Source of the DNA: Valencia hispanica
Taxonomy: Eukaryota; Chordata; Actinopteri; Cyprinodontiformes; Valenciidae
Direction of reading: 5' to 3'
Length of the DNA: 64,000 nt
NCBI GenBank assembly: GCA_963556495.2
Contig: OY747707.1
Location: 28,046,371 to 28,110,370, forward strand
The notes below the pieces were generated by a model. It was not told the DNA's origin, did no database searches, and saw only the letters and a program-made list of their open reading frames with translations. How positions within the stretch are numbered: position 1 is the stretch's first letter; each line of letters begins with the position of its first letter. Both the position numbers and the translations under genes were made by a program. This document shows positions 1-64,000 of the stretch, piece after piece.

Positions 1-3000
1 CAATCAGGAGTATAAATCTTTTAGAAAGACCTAAATCATGTTTTCCTGCTATAATTAAAATTTTTTAGGGTAACATTTTCTTTTTTAAATGGTATCCATT
101 TGCTTAAAAAGAAGCTGACATATAGAAGATTTAAAGACACTAAAAACACATCTGGGTGATGAACTGTAGTTATGCATAGCAGGATTTAACATAATATCAA
201 GTTTTAAAAAGGTGAGCTAAAAAAGCTGGCTATTATTTTTTTTAGAACAGCATAGCTTCTAAAACGAATACAGATGTTTAAGAATCATACACGGTGAACT
301 TTCAAAATGGGAGTTTTTTTTACAAGTCCTCAACAGCAAACATATATAACAGGAAAGGGAGCTAGTTATTAATATTTATGTACATTTGGGTTGATGACAT
401 CACATGAGTTATAGGAGTAGAGCTCATTTGTTGGGATTCGTAAATATTGGGGAAGTTGAGCGACTTTAGATGAAGATTCTGGAGCATCCGTTTCATTTGA
501 GATTCAAGGAGTTCAACCGACTTTAAGATATGATGGATACTCCAGTGGGTGCCAAAGCTGAAGCAAATGATGTTAATTAAAATGATCATCCTCTGGGTAT
601 ATTTTATTCCTGTTTTAATTTTTTTTAAATTCGATTTGTTTCTATATGAATGTGTTTCTGTTTGTAAAATCTGTGAATTGCATTATCTCCTTGTATGACC
701 TTGGATTAAATTGATTTTACTGTGGCCTAATTTTACTGAAGTCAACGAAATGTTCTCAAATACAATGGGGAGGAAACGTTTTTTTCCCTTACAGATTTTT
801 GCATTTTTTAGATTATCAAGTAAACTTTAAAATCAGGCAAGGATAACCTGAGTAAATATGAAATGCAGTTTTCAAATGAGGATTTCATTTATTATTAGTA
901 AGCAGGTATCCAAACTAACTGAACCGTTTGTGAAAATATAATTGCCTTCCCTGTTAAATCGTGAATTAACTGATTAACCAAATTTTTTAATGCATGACGG
1001 CGTGAAGTAGGATAAAAGATAAAAAAAAAACCCCAATTTGAAATCCCGATGTAAAGAAATTCAAGAACGGATGAAAATCTGTCAGGGTGTTTCCAAGGCT
1101 TTGGGAGTTCAGTGAACCACAGTGAGAGACATTATCTACACATGGCGAAAACATTGAACACTGGTGAACTTCCCAGGAGTGGCCTGCCTACCAGAATTGC
1201 TACAAAGGAGCATCAAAGACCCGTCCAGGAGGTCATGAAGGATCCAGAACATCATCTAAAGCATAGCAGTGTCATGAAGCATGACGTCCTAAGAGAAAAT
1301 ATCCAGCCATCAGTTTGTAATCCTAATGGTTGATTCATCAGCAAGACAACCCAATCTGAAGGGATAAAAAAAAAATAACAAACTGGTTTTGGAGTGGTCT
1401 AGTCAAAGTCTGAACCTAAATCTGACTCTCTGCCACTCCCCTTCCGCTTAATGAGTTTCATGCCATGTTGCTAGTTACAGATCAATGCCATAAGATTCAA
1501 GTTGGTGAGAGAAGAAGAGTCATACACAGTAAATTGATGAGTAGATAAATATATTTCACTGCAGTATTGAGTTGTTGGTAATTGAAAAAAGTAGCTTGAG
1601 ATATTTTCAGAGCCAACTATTTTTTTCTAAAGTACTGCTAGCATTATTAGCTCCACATTAGCCTCTAGCCCGGTCGGTGTTGAATTACAAATGCCAGCGC
1701 AGTGTTTGTGTTGAAGACTTGGCAACCTTGCAGGCTCATATGTGATTGGCTCTGGAACCAGGCAGTATGGAGGCGGGACAGATTGTAACCAATGACTACG
1801 TCCCTCTGCAGTCTATTTGCAATGGTAAAAACTTGCAACCACCCAGCCGGCTGAGAAGGAAATCTGTTTCAATGTAACCTTCCTTGCAACATGATTGAGA
1901 CATTAGACTGCCGTGTGATTATTTCGCTGTGAGATTCTTAGACATTGCAACTTTAAAATAATTCTGCATAAAAGAGATATTCAAGAAATCAGTTATCACC
2001 AAATGCTTGATGGTACTTGCTTCTACCAAGAGTGGCACAACTAGTTTATAGGAGTAAGGCACATTTACTTATTTACTTAAGGCTAGATTGGTTTTCTCTT
2101 ATGTGAAGGTGGTCAGTGGGGGGGCTTCTTCCTTTTCAGGTTGGAATCTGCCATTGGTGCCATAAGACTCATCTAGGCACGGTGGGCTCCTGCCTGCTCC
2201 TCTGTTCAGTGGGGAGTTCACCCTGACCACCTCAAATGTGTGGTTTTGGATTTGTCTGGGTTTTTGCACCATATACATTTCCACACATCCGCAGAATCAA
2301 AAATTACTGACAACTGATCTAACATATTATTTTTTGGTTTGGTTAAATAAATTGCTTTCTTAACGTACTACTGTCTTCGCCTGTTTGTTTGACCGTAAGC
2401 CAGGCATATAATCAACTGAATCATCATTTGAAAACAGCTTCATGTATTCACTCAGGTTATCTCTGTCTGACATTAAACTCTGTTTAATGACCTGAAAAGT
2501 TTATTGTGCAAAACAAGAGGCAAATACTATTTTATGGCAGTTTGGATCAGAAATGTTTTGCTGCCATTTTACAGAATACAGAATACTCCTTTTAAGAGAT
2601 GAATATCACTGAAACATGCAAATAAAGATGAAAAGGACAGGAAAAAGATAAATGGAGGCATTAAAATGAACTCTTTATCAGTTGCCTTATTCCTTTTGTA
2701 ATGTCACCAGAAGCATGGGATTGGACGCCTGTTTTTGGGAGGTTTGGTTTTAATTTCTAATAAAATAAAATAAAAACCTGACCATAACATGTTGTTTTAA
2801 AGATGGCAAACTGTACCTAAAGTGAACTTGACTTGTTTTTGACAGAACAGTCTGGCAAGTAGCTTTAAATGATAAAGGTTATGTGAAAGAATATGAACAA
2901 TTCAGTTCTATGTGTCATTATAGCCTAAAGCAAAGCATTGTATAGATTTAAAATACACCATAGCTCAAGTGAACTGAGATTTCTTTGTTCTTGTAAAACA

Positions 3001-3164
3001 CAAAACCATATTGTGACACAGAAAAGAGATCCCTATAGAGAGGGAAAAGCTCCCCATCTTTCTGTGCGCACAATGGAGTTTTTACCTTACAATTTCTCTG
3101 TCTGAAATGACATGTCAATCCACACTTAGCGCTGTTTACAGCTCTCTGCATGTTCCCTCTGCAG
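1..3164 (+). other. probable slc25a12 intron 2, no coding exon recognised
   Basis: No segment resembling the expected N-terminal exons (residues around KRADP.EL..IFL before YAS) was found on the + strand. It contains a Tc1-like remnant (1057-1440) and a CCAAT/GC-box cluster near 1744-1793, both listed apart. The rest is unremarkable AT-rich sequence. An exon 2 of about 50 nt could still be overlooked. Confidence 0.5.
1057..1440 (+). mobile_element. Tc1-like transposase remnant (family C), decayed
   Basis: The + strand resembles the start of a fish Tc1-like transposase gene (helix-turn-helix part, 1057-1310), then jumps at about 1336 to the region of the second catalytic Asp (QQDN-like, at 1340) and at about 1390 to the WSSQSLNLN-like degenerate form of the block before the catalytic Glu. 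Large internal deletions and frame breaks mean no active protein. No terminal inverted repeats were identified. Confidence 0.7.
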
Positions 3165-30778
<27,614 letters not shown>

Positions 30779-31115
30779 CGGGGCAGAGGGCTGCATGTTA
30801 CTCAGATTTCAAGTTAACGTATCCGAGAGGTCGTCTTGCTTTAAATGCTGCATGGGTGTGGCTTTTATTTTCTTTGCATTGCTTGCACAATTTTACTGTA
30901 CATTTTGTACTTCTCCAGAGAGGGACACTATGGCTCAGCAAAAGAATACCACTCCTTTTATTTCTTGGTGCGACAGCTTTGGTGTGCATGCGTTATATTT
31001 AACAAAGATGTACAGATATTTTCCAAATATTTATTTTGAAATCATGACCAGGAAGATGGGAAATATTTAAGTGTATTTATTGTATTTTATTGAAATAAAT
31101 CATTCAAAGTGTTTT
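30779..31115 (+). other. slc25a12: slc25a12 3' untranslated region
   Basis: Sequence from the stop to about 15-20 nt past the first canonical AATAAA, followed by a T-rich GTGTTTTT stretch. The cleavage point is estimated. No transposon was recognised in it. Confidence 0.7.
31094..31099 (+). terminator. slc25a12 polyadenylation signal AATAAA
   Basis: Canonical hexamer 316 nt after the stop codon, within an A/T-rich stretch, with a GT/T-rich element about 10 nt downstream. This is the only well-placed + strand signal before dync1i2 sequence begins. Confidence 0.75.
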
Positions 31116-31405
31116 TACTGTGAAACATACATTCTCTGTTTCCCCCAAACAACTAAGAATCTTGATTCGGACCCAGTCGATTTACACGTCAGCTATAAGC
31201 ACAGCTGAGCAGATACAGCATACACGATCACTTTGTGAGATAATCCAGACTCTAGCCAGGCGGATTAGTACAAAACAGCATCAAAGTAGAAATTCTGGAC
31301 ATCATCATGTCTAAATGAACAGAGATGACAACTTGAGCTGCCGCTACAGTCAGAAACTAAAACTCATTTTCATGAAATGTCCTCAATTTTGAGGTTTTAA
31401 TGATC

Positions 31406-31411
31406 TTTATT
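31406..31411 (-). terminator. dync1i2 distal polyadenylation signal candidate
   Basis: AATAAA on the minus strand (TTTATT on +), 939 nt past the stop and about 290 bp from the slc25a12 poly(A) site on the other strand. Confidence 0.45.
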
Positions 31412-32209
31412 GTCTGAAACGTTCTATCGTCGGTGTGGAACGTTGTTTCAACATACAACCCTAACCACTTTTGAAAAATAATTTGAATTTAATTCCTATA
31501 TTCTCTGTTCTGCACAGAGCCAAAATTCTGCATACATGGTAAATTACATAGTTACAGCCCCAATAATATTTGGTTAAGTCCCCTTTCTCAAGAAAAAACA
31601 CACTCTAGATGTAGCTGTCAGCACCCGTAGAAGAAAGAAAATAGGTGAGGATGTTCAGGAACAACCCAGGAATCTAACATACCATAAGCTGCTCCAATAA
31701 AAACCAATAATCACAAATCAAATATCCATCTATGAGCAATAAGCTTGCTGATGTCTAGAGAAAGTGTGGTTTCTATTCATCTTTACAAAAACCCACAATT
31801 AACTCATAAGTTTTGCACCCTTTTTTTTTATGAAGTTGTGTGAACTGAGTGGTTAAGTTGATCATTAAAAGCCTCAAATGAATACGACATTCATGCCCAA
31901 GATGAGCAAAAGTAAACTTCTGAGATGATTACATCACCAAATTATTATTTTAGACCTGGTTGGTTTATCACAACGTAAATGGAAGCAGAACAGCTACAGC
32001 ATGACTGAGTTTGTGCAGTGGTGCACATATTTTGCTTGAAAAACAAAGTTAAGGCTCTTGTCGACATGCTCCAACACACATACGGGTAAAGTTTTTACAG
32101 TTAAACATTAAGGCATCTGGTTGAAGAGAAGACGACGACCATTTTTAAAAAAAATTAAATAAATGGGTGAATGTTAGTGTCCCAGTTTGATAACCCTGCT
32201 GCTTGGATC

Positions 32210-32215
32210 TTTATT
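32210..32215 (-). terminator. dync1i2 proximal polyadenylation signal candidate
   Basis: AATAAA on the minus strand (TTTATT on +), 135 nt past the stop codon. Downstream sequence is only weakly GT-rich. Confidence 0.4.
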
Positions 32216-32349
32216 AAAGGAAGACTGGTGATGGAAAATCAGAAAATGTCTACACATTAATCCTTCAGTCATGTCGTCAGAAAACAGGGCTGACAGTAAG
32301 AAGCACCCAGCTGGTCCCTTAAACGCTGCGCTGAGCCACGGTGACGAGC

Positions 32350-58177
<25,828 letters not shown>

Positions 58178-58789
58178 CTAAAACTGTTGCCGGAGATTTC
58201 CAAGAGGGATGAGTTAACAAAGGATCAAGCATGGGTGTCCGAAGGGTTAGAAGTGTCTTTTCAAGCCAACCTTCTCCTGATGACAGACCTTCAACTTTAA
58301 TTCAACTACCTTTCATGATTTTCTCTGTTTCTACTGGGGCTACATCAGTTACATATTTCTGATTTTTGACTGGGGACATTCTTTCTAAGCAATAAATATG
58401 TTTGTCAAATGCAACCAAATTAAAATAAGAATTTTAGTTGCATAAACTGGCATGAATACTTTATCAAACTTGATCTGTTTTTAGAACTAGAACTATGCAA
58501 CAGTCTTAGGACAGCCCTTACTGCAATATTGCAAACAAATAATTATTAAACATTACCAAGGAGAATTATATTATATTATATCTACTTCCACTTGCAGTTT
58601 GTGTGTAGTTCAGCTCGAATAAAGTGATTCCTATTGCTTATGAGAAGAAAACGCATGTTTGCATGGTAATCTTGACTTTTTCATTGATTCGCTCTATTCT
58701 AGCTCAGTTTCTATTTAGTAAATTATTTTTTTGGCCCATTATCAAGCAGTAGTTTGACAGGAAAGAGGATGGATGCAATCTGCTGGGAT

Positions 58790-58925
58790 TCCTTAAATAG
58801 GAAACTAACTAAAACTTTAAACTGATTGGAATCTTTGTATGATTGTATTAAAATGACTTTTCTTGTAAAGTGCCTTGAGATGACATCTGTTGTGAATTGG
58901 TGCTCTATAAATAAACTGAATTGAT
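58790..58925 (+). mobile_element. LINE 3' end
   Basis: TTTTCTTGTAAAGTGCCTTG then AGATGACATCTGTTGTGAAT and TGCTCTATAAATAAACTGAA TTGA is a very common 3' terminus of fish retroposons. No coding part. Confidence 0.65.
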
Positions 58926-59020
58926 GGAGAGAGGAGAGGAAGAAGCAAAGGCCCGAGGCTGAGAATCGAACCCAGGACTGTTGCTTTAACCAACAGAGCC
59001 TCCCAGTGCCCAATTTACAT
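58926..59020 (-). repeat. tRNA-derived SINE-like fragment
   Basis: The minus strand reads GGCTCTGTTGGTTAAAGCAA then CAGTCCTGGGTTCGATTCTC AGCC, with a B-box (GGTTCGATTC) and a weak A-box. It directly abuts the LINE 3' end, an arrangement compatible with a SINE sharing that tail. It does not form a full cloverleaf. Confidence 0.45.
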
Positions 59021-60480
59021 GTTTAATATTTAAATATTAACTTTGATCTGGGCAGTATGGAAAGAAAACAATGGCACAATATTTCTTTCTGTATTGAATG
59101 GTTTTGATAATTATGTTAGTTTCAAATTAATAATCAGTTTTCTAAGATAGCATCTATTTCAATACAAACTGAAAGAACAAAATAAAATTAACCTAATTCG
59201 ATTAACTTAAAAAAAATTTTTAGAAAATCAACAGCAAAGTCCTTTACGCATTATAGAACATTATGGATTACAAGTAATAGAAGTAAGTAAGTAACACTTT
59301 CTCTACTAGAAATATATTGAAGTAAAAAACCCATCCGTGGTACTGTTCAAGAGAGGAAATACAGTAGGGCTGAAATAATCCATATCCAGTTTACACTACT
59401 GGCTGCAATTATTCCCCCCAGATGCTTAAAATAACTGGTTTCACATACTGACTGAAAGGGCCCATGTATCATCTCTCCAATTGAATTTTAAAGCTTATGT
59501 GTATTATTTTTCCATTGTTATTTTGGTTTATCGATAAAATATTGTAACCATTTTATTGCCCTGCACTACAGCTGCTGTTTACACTTCTCAACAAAGGCGT
59601 AAAATACAATTTCAATATTTATATTATATTATATTATATATAATATTATATATATTATCAGGGTTTCTTTAAGAGATTCATTGCGTTTAATGCTAACCCC
59701 TGGAAGCTGATTTAAAGTGGTATGAAGCTGGTCATCGACTCAGAAAGTCAAACCTGGGTTACCAAGAGTAGATATGTGAATGTTTATGTAAAATAGATGG
59801 AGGAAAAAAGAGAGACAGCAAAAGTCCAAAAGAAAACGCTTCAACCTTGCAGTCAAACTTTTTAAGCGTGAGAGCATCTTACTTTTTGACACTGCAGATT
59901 TTACTGTATTCCAAGCTGCACCTTTGGACATCTAAAAAAGTTTACATTTTAATCTATGTGCAACAACTGAGAGTATTTTAAAAAGCAAATCTTGCTACAA
60001 GCTACTTTTCTGTCCCTGTCCACTCATTGTCACTAGGCTAACAGAGCCCCACCCTAAAGCTACTACCATGTCTCCGTACCTTGTAACTACAAAACATGGT
60101 TTGGCTGTTCTTTACTTCTCTTCATACATGTTATGAAATATAAGCCAAAACTTAAAAAACTTTTTAACGTAAACACAACTTATGCGTCGAAACTACAAAA
60201 CGCCGATATCCATCCGCTGGCCTCTCCACTGCTAGCATTAGCCTTCCTCGTTTATCAGAATTAGCCATGTACATATTCCGTCCTTTATTAAATCCACAGA
60301 CAGTTGTTTATGAGATTATATGTAACTTTTTAACGGTATGTATCAACATTGTTCACTAAGCAGAAAATCTGACACAGTTAAACCAACCTAAACCTGGAGA
60401 GACTGAGTTAGCTTAGCTGCCAGTTTACCGGTAGACACGGTGCTGACCAGTGGCCGAAAAAACGCGAATTTAGTTGCTAA
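59021..60480. other. upstream of the dync1i2 coding region, no gene recognised
   Basis: AT-rich with an (TATAT)n stretch at 59618-59655. The non-coding first exon of dync1i2 should lie in 58112-61000. 60180-60480 has slightly more CpG (GCGTCGAAACTACAAAACGC). Confidence 0.4.
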
Positions 60481-60660
60481 CACTGCTGCAAAAGGTGCAA
60501 TGGTAGGCGACCTTTGTTGTAATCAATTTATTAACTAAACGTGGATTACAAACCTCGAAGCAGGCTTCCAACTTGACCACCAAAACAAAATCGGGCTGAC
60601 AACTCAACTACAGGTGCCGAGAAGTTCCAAAAGGGACAACAAAGTGTCAAGTGAATCGTC
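60430..60660 (-). promoter_or_regulatory. dync1i2: tentative dync1i2 first exon / promoter area
   Basis: Inference only. CpG is enriched relative to flanks (GACACGGTGCTGACC, AAACGCGAAT, GGTAGGCGACC), and a plausible minus-strand donor CGAG|GTTTGT lies at 60554. No TATA or initiator could be defended. Transcript data are needed to place exon 1. Confidence 0.2.
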
Positions 60661-60811
60661 ACAGGTGCAAAGAAAGGAATATTAATCTTTTAGTATAGTT
60701 TCGTATAAAGTTTAAAAATAGAACAGGAATCTTTTCATGTTAATAAATCCACCTTTTAACAACTTTGGAAAAATTATCGTTATCTTTATTTATGACTTCT
60801 CTTGTGCCATA

Positions 60812-61090
60812 ATTTAATTCAGTTCAGTTCAAGAATACTTTATTAACCCCAAAGGGAAATTAACTCTTATAACTGATATTATTCAAGTTTCTTCAAATAT
60901 TTGATGTAGATGCTGATGGTTCTGATTGTGGGGACGGATGATCTTCTGCAGCAGGCTGCATTTCTGCAGATCTGTAGAAGCCTCTGACTGAAGACACATT
61001 ATTGTTGTAAAAAAATTCTGATGAAGAGAAAGCTCAGGGTTGTCCATATTGTTCATAATTCTTTTTTGCATACTCATCTGCAAATATTAA
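60812..61090 (-). mobile_element. LINE 3' fragment
   Basis: Minus strand ends TTTCCCTTTGGGGTTAATAA then AGTATTCTTGAACTGAACTG, the same tail type as 37912-37985. The adjoining minus open frame 60883-61083 (LQKIIRPHNQNHQHLHQIF) may be its ORF end, family not certain. Confidence 0.5.
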
Positions 61091-61429
61091 TAAGTAACAG
61101 CAAAACTAATATTTTTCCTTTAGTCTAGATTTAATCAAACTTAATCAGTGTCTTTTTTTATCTAGAGGTAGCATAGACCAAAACCTGATTGAGCATCTGG
61201 GGAAAAAAAGCTTTACAATGCAGTTTCCCAACCGGAGGATAATCCAAGTTAATGTGGGTTATGTGCCTATTTGCTGTGAAAAAGGTGCGTATGCACATAC
61301 TTTCAAGGTTTGCTCATTCGTTAGTGTTGCCACAGTGACTTTATGGTTTGCTTTATTTAACAACTCCATATAGATAAATGACTATGAACCTAGTAGTTAT
61401 AGGCCCTGAAAAATGTGTAACCCAAGTTC

Positions 61430-62190
61430 AATTCATGGGAGGGATGTCGAAATCATCGAAACTTATAAACACTTAGGTAGGGTGTTTTATTCCCACTTGA
61501 AGTTTGATAGAAACACTGAATACATCATCAAACGAGGCCAGCAAAGAATGCACTAAGAAAGCTGAATTCTTTTAAAGTTTGTAACAAGATTTTATGCATG
61601 TTTTATCAGTCTTTTATCAAGAGCATTTTAACTTTCTCCTTTGTCTGCTGGTTTGGGGGCTTATCTGAAAAGGAAAAAAACAGCCTTAGAAGTGTTGTAA
61701 AGGTCAGTTCTAAAATAATTGGTATCCAGCAAAAGGACCTGAATTCCTTGTGGGAAAGACAGGTGGTCCACAAAGCTATGGGAATAACTTCCTAATATGG
61801 ACACATCCTGTCCTCCGAATTCATAATAATGCCCTCAGGACATCGTTTTATTGTACCAGCTAGGAAAACAAACAGGTATGCCAAATCTTTTACCCCTTCT
61901 GCCATTAAGCTTTTCAACCAGAGCAGAGGGGACATCACTTTAAAGTAAACATGTACATGTGTTTTACTTATTTTCTATTCTACTTATACATAATCTAATT
62001 CCATGCCAGTTTGAGTGTCACAGCATCACTTGGGTCATGGAAAAGTGTGTAAGGTTGTTTCTAAAATGCTGTTCCTTCGTCCTTGTTTTCTGTTGTCGTT
62101 ATGTCATGGTTATTAGTTTTACTTCTACTCTGGAGAATTGTTTAAACTGAATTGCCTCTTGGGGAGTAATAAAGTTTTCTATCCATGTAG
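61430..62190 (+). mobile_element. LINE ORF2 C-terminal fragment with 3' end
   Basis: The + strand holds a decayed reverse-transcriptase downstream region: YKHLGR (61463), KRGQQRMH, then the open frame 61598-61795 with FYQSFIKSILTFSFVCWFGG and VVKVSSKIIGIQQKDLNSLW. It ends TGCCTCTTGGGGAGTAATAA then AGTTTTCTATCC. 5'-truncated, with frame breaks. Confidence 0.75.
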
Positions 62191-64000
62191 CCATAATACA
62201 TACACCCACTCTATTTGGTTTAAAGTCCTTTAGTCATAATTTCATAAATAAATCTATACAATAAGTAATATAAAGTTACGAAACAGATTAATTACATGTG
62301 GAAATCATTAACTTACATTTGAATTCTTTGCGATGTTGGTATAGCACGTGCAATTATTTCAGTATCTCATCTCACTGTGCTGTGTTGCACCACATCCCAC
62401 ATGTATTTTCTCTGCAGCTCTTACATATGAATTCAGAGGGTGGAGCTAACAAATACAATGTAATTGGCCTATAATTGACCTATGTAGGTAACCCAAACAA
62501 TTGTTTGGATCCATTTTAATGTGCAGCTTATAAATTAGATGCCTTCTATATGGCCTGTATTACATGAAACAAAATATATGATTTTAACCTAATGAATTTA
62601 GTCTAAGGTAAAGGATTTCCAAAATTTGAGTTTTGATGTATAAATGTTTAGTTTCTAAACACAAAGATTATTTTTTTTAACCAACTGACCAATAATTCAA
62701 ATAATCTGACCACATCCCAATAGTTATAAGGGAACAGGAAACCTTAGTCTTAATGGTCAATGTAGTGCATTCATGGATGGTAAATTAAATAAATAATACT
62801 CCACCATAGAGACAAAATGAATGTAGAGCCAAAAACATTCAGCAAAAGCAGCACAACATTTATTATAAACTCAGTTGTTGGCAAATAAGTCAAAAGAATT
62901 CACCACAGCAGGATAAAGAAAACATATGGGATTATGTTCTACAGTGTATATGCCAGTATCTACTAAAATATGAACATCTAAATCCTGTTCCAAAACAGTC
63001 CATGAATATTTATATACGATTGTAACAATAAATGTTAAAATTCAAGTTTAGTACTTTTTATTTTATTTACCTTTTCTAGACAGTGTATGCTGGTATGCTG
63101 TATGCTTATATCTAACATGTATAAGCTTTAGTTTTCAGCTTTCAGGTGACTATTTGGACCCCTTTTTTGTGTTATATGGGCTCACAGGAGCTTCCATGTT
63201 AGGCAGAGGAATATCAGAAAAACAAACAAAAAAACATCTTTCATATCTTTAGTTTTGACTTGAGTGTTATATTTCATTCCACAACATGAAAATAGCAGCT
63301 TTCCCATTTATTTATCATTACTCTGCACTAATAGTAGGCAATATAAAAAGGTATAAGGTAGAAATGATGTAAATGTAGCCAAAGGTAGAGATTTTGACAA
63401 TACCGACCTACAGCGGTTTTCCATTTAATGGAAAAGAAAACCGTTGAACATGAAGCTTTTGAAATTAAAATATGTGCAGTCTTATTTTGGTGAGAAATTA
63501 ATAAAACAACCAGAAAAGCAGACAATTTTGAACTTTGTTTTAAAACATTCACCTTTTCATTTATTTAAAGTATCTTAATCTTTATTCATGAATTTTTGTT
63601 TAAATTTTTGGACAAAGGTTTGAATTTGCACAATGAATGATCTTACACTTCAGCTTATATCGCAATATAGATTTGAGGCCATATCGCCATGCCCCACTCT
63701 GAACCAAACCATTTCCATGTTGTTTCTACATTTATTTCGCTTTAATATTAACTTGACAATTACTTTTTTTTTTTAAAGGCACCTAACAAAATGAAGAAAT
63801 CAGTTCTAAGTTTACATATTACAACAAATCTGGCAAAAAATAGCAATTGACATTGTAGCTTTAGAGTCTTAAACCAGTATGATTAAGTCTTATGTTTATA
63901 AAAGTCCCATAACAGATGGTCTCAATAAAGACCAGCCTTCTAAAAAAAAAGAAAAGCTTGTTGAAAGACTGAAATGCATAGACACCAAATTACATGTAAC
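62191..64000. other. right-end intergenic sequence, nothing recognised
   Basis: AT-rich, no gene, tandem array or repeat family could be recognised on either strand. A trace of GATATCGCA-type sequence near 63655-63690 recalls the hAT-like cgatat repeats but is too short to call. Confidence 0.5.

Larger units (their letters stand above)
31390..32349 (-). other. dync1i2: probable dync1i2 3' untranslated region
   Basis: From the stop to just past the distal minus-strand AATAAA. A proximal AATAAA lies 135 nt after the stop. No transposon recognised. The true end is not provable without transcripts. Confidence 0.5.

Noticed and set aside
362..589. 75-codon open frame on the minus strand
   Set aside because: No recognisable domain, no supporting splice sites or repeat match; likely chance in AT-rich DNA.
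2099..2284. 61-codon minus frame with Pro/Gly-rich text
   Set aside because: No known domain; may be part of an unidentified retroposon but nothing confirms it.
58926..59000. Possible tRNA gene on the minus strand
   Set aside because: There is a good B-box but no complete cloverleaf or proper acceptor stem; more like a SINE head.

Overview
The window is nuclear DNA from a ray-finned fish, almost certainly a teleost. It carries two vertebrate genes with many GT-AG introns, an AT-rich background, and a heavy load of decayed Tc1/mariner-like elements, L2-type LINE 3' ends, hAT and Harbinger-like MITEs and microsatellites. The species cannot be fixed from the sequence. No prokaryotic features and no sign of a novel defence or metabolic system were seen.

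Bases 1-31115 hold most of slc25a12 (aralar1, the Ca2+-regulated mitochondrial aspartate/glutamate carrier) on the + strand. Sixteen consecutive coding exons join without a frame break into 648 residues plus stop (3165-30778). By comparison with the human protein the first roughly 22 residues (exons 1-2) are missing and probably lie left of base 1. Its 3'UTR ends near an AATAAA at 31094.

Bases about 31390-58109 hold dync1i2 (cytoplasmic dynein 1 intermediate chain 2) on the - strand, tail-to-tail with slc25a12. All 16 coding exons are present (ATG at 58099, stop at 32350) and give a 626-residue protein with no break. A non-coding first exon and the promoter must lie to the right, somewhere in 58110-61000.

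The introns hold the rest: at least three Tc1-like copies with recognisable transposase remnants (7184-8245, 27390-28135, 52768-55095), several nested insertions (hAT MITE in Tc1 at 11592-11904; Tc1 in Tc1 at 34750-36087; LINE in Tc1 at about 52825-53757; MITE in MITE at 18430-19354), microsatellites and a 25-bp minisatellite. The right end (58110-64000) holds LINE remnants and no recognisable gene.

The two genes do not share a pathway: one feeds cytosolic aspartate and NADH shuttling from mitochondria, the other tethers cargo and light chains to dynein. Their linkage is ancient. The paralogous pair SLC25A13-DYNC1I1 is also adjacent in vertebrates, each pair sitting beside a DLX gene pair, so the most interesting open question is whether introns and exons here carry enhancers for a neighbouring dlx locus. 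Only sequence reading was possible; family assignments rest on remembered families, not on searches.
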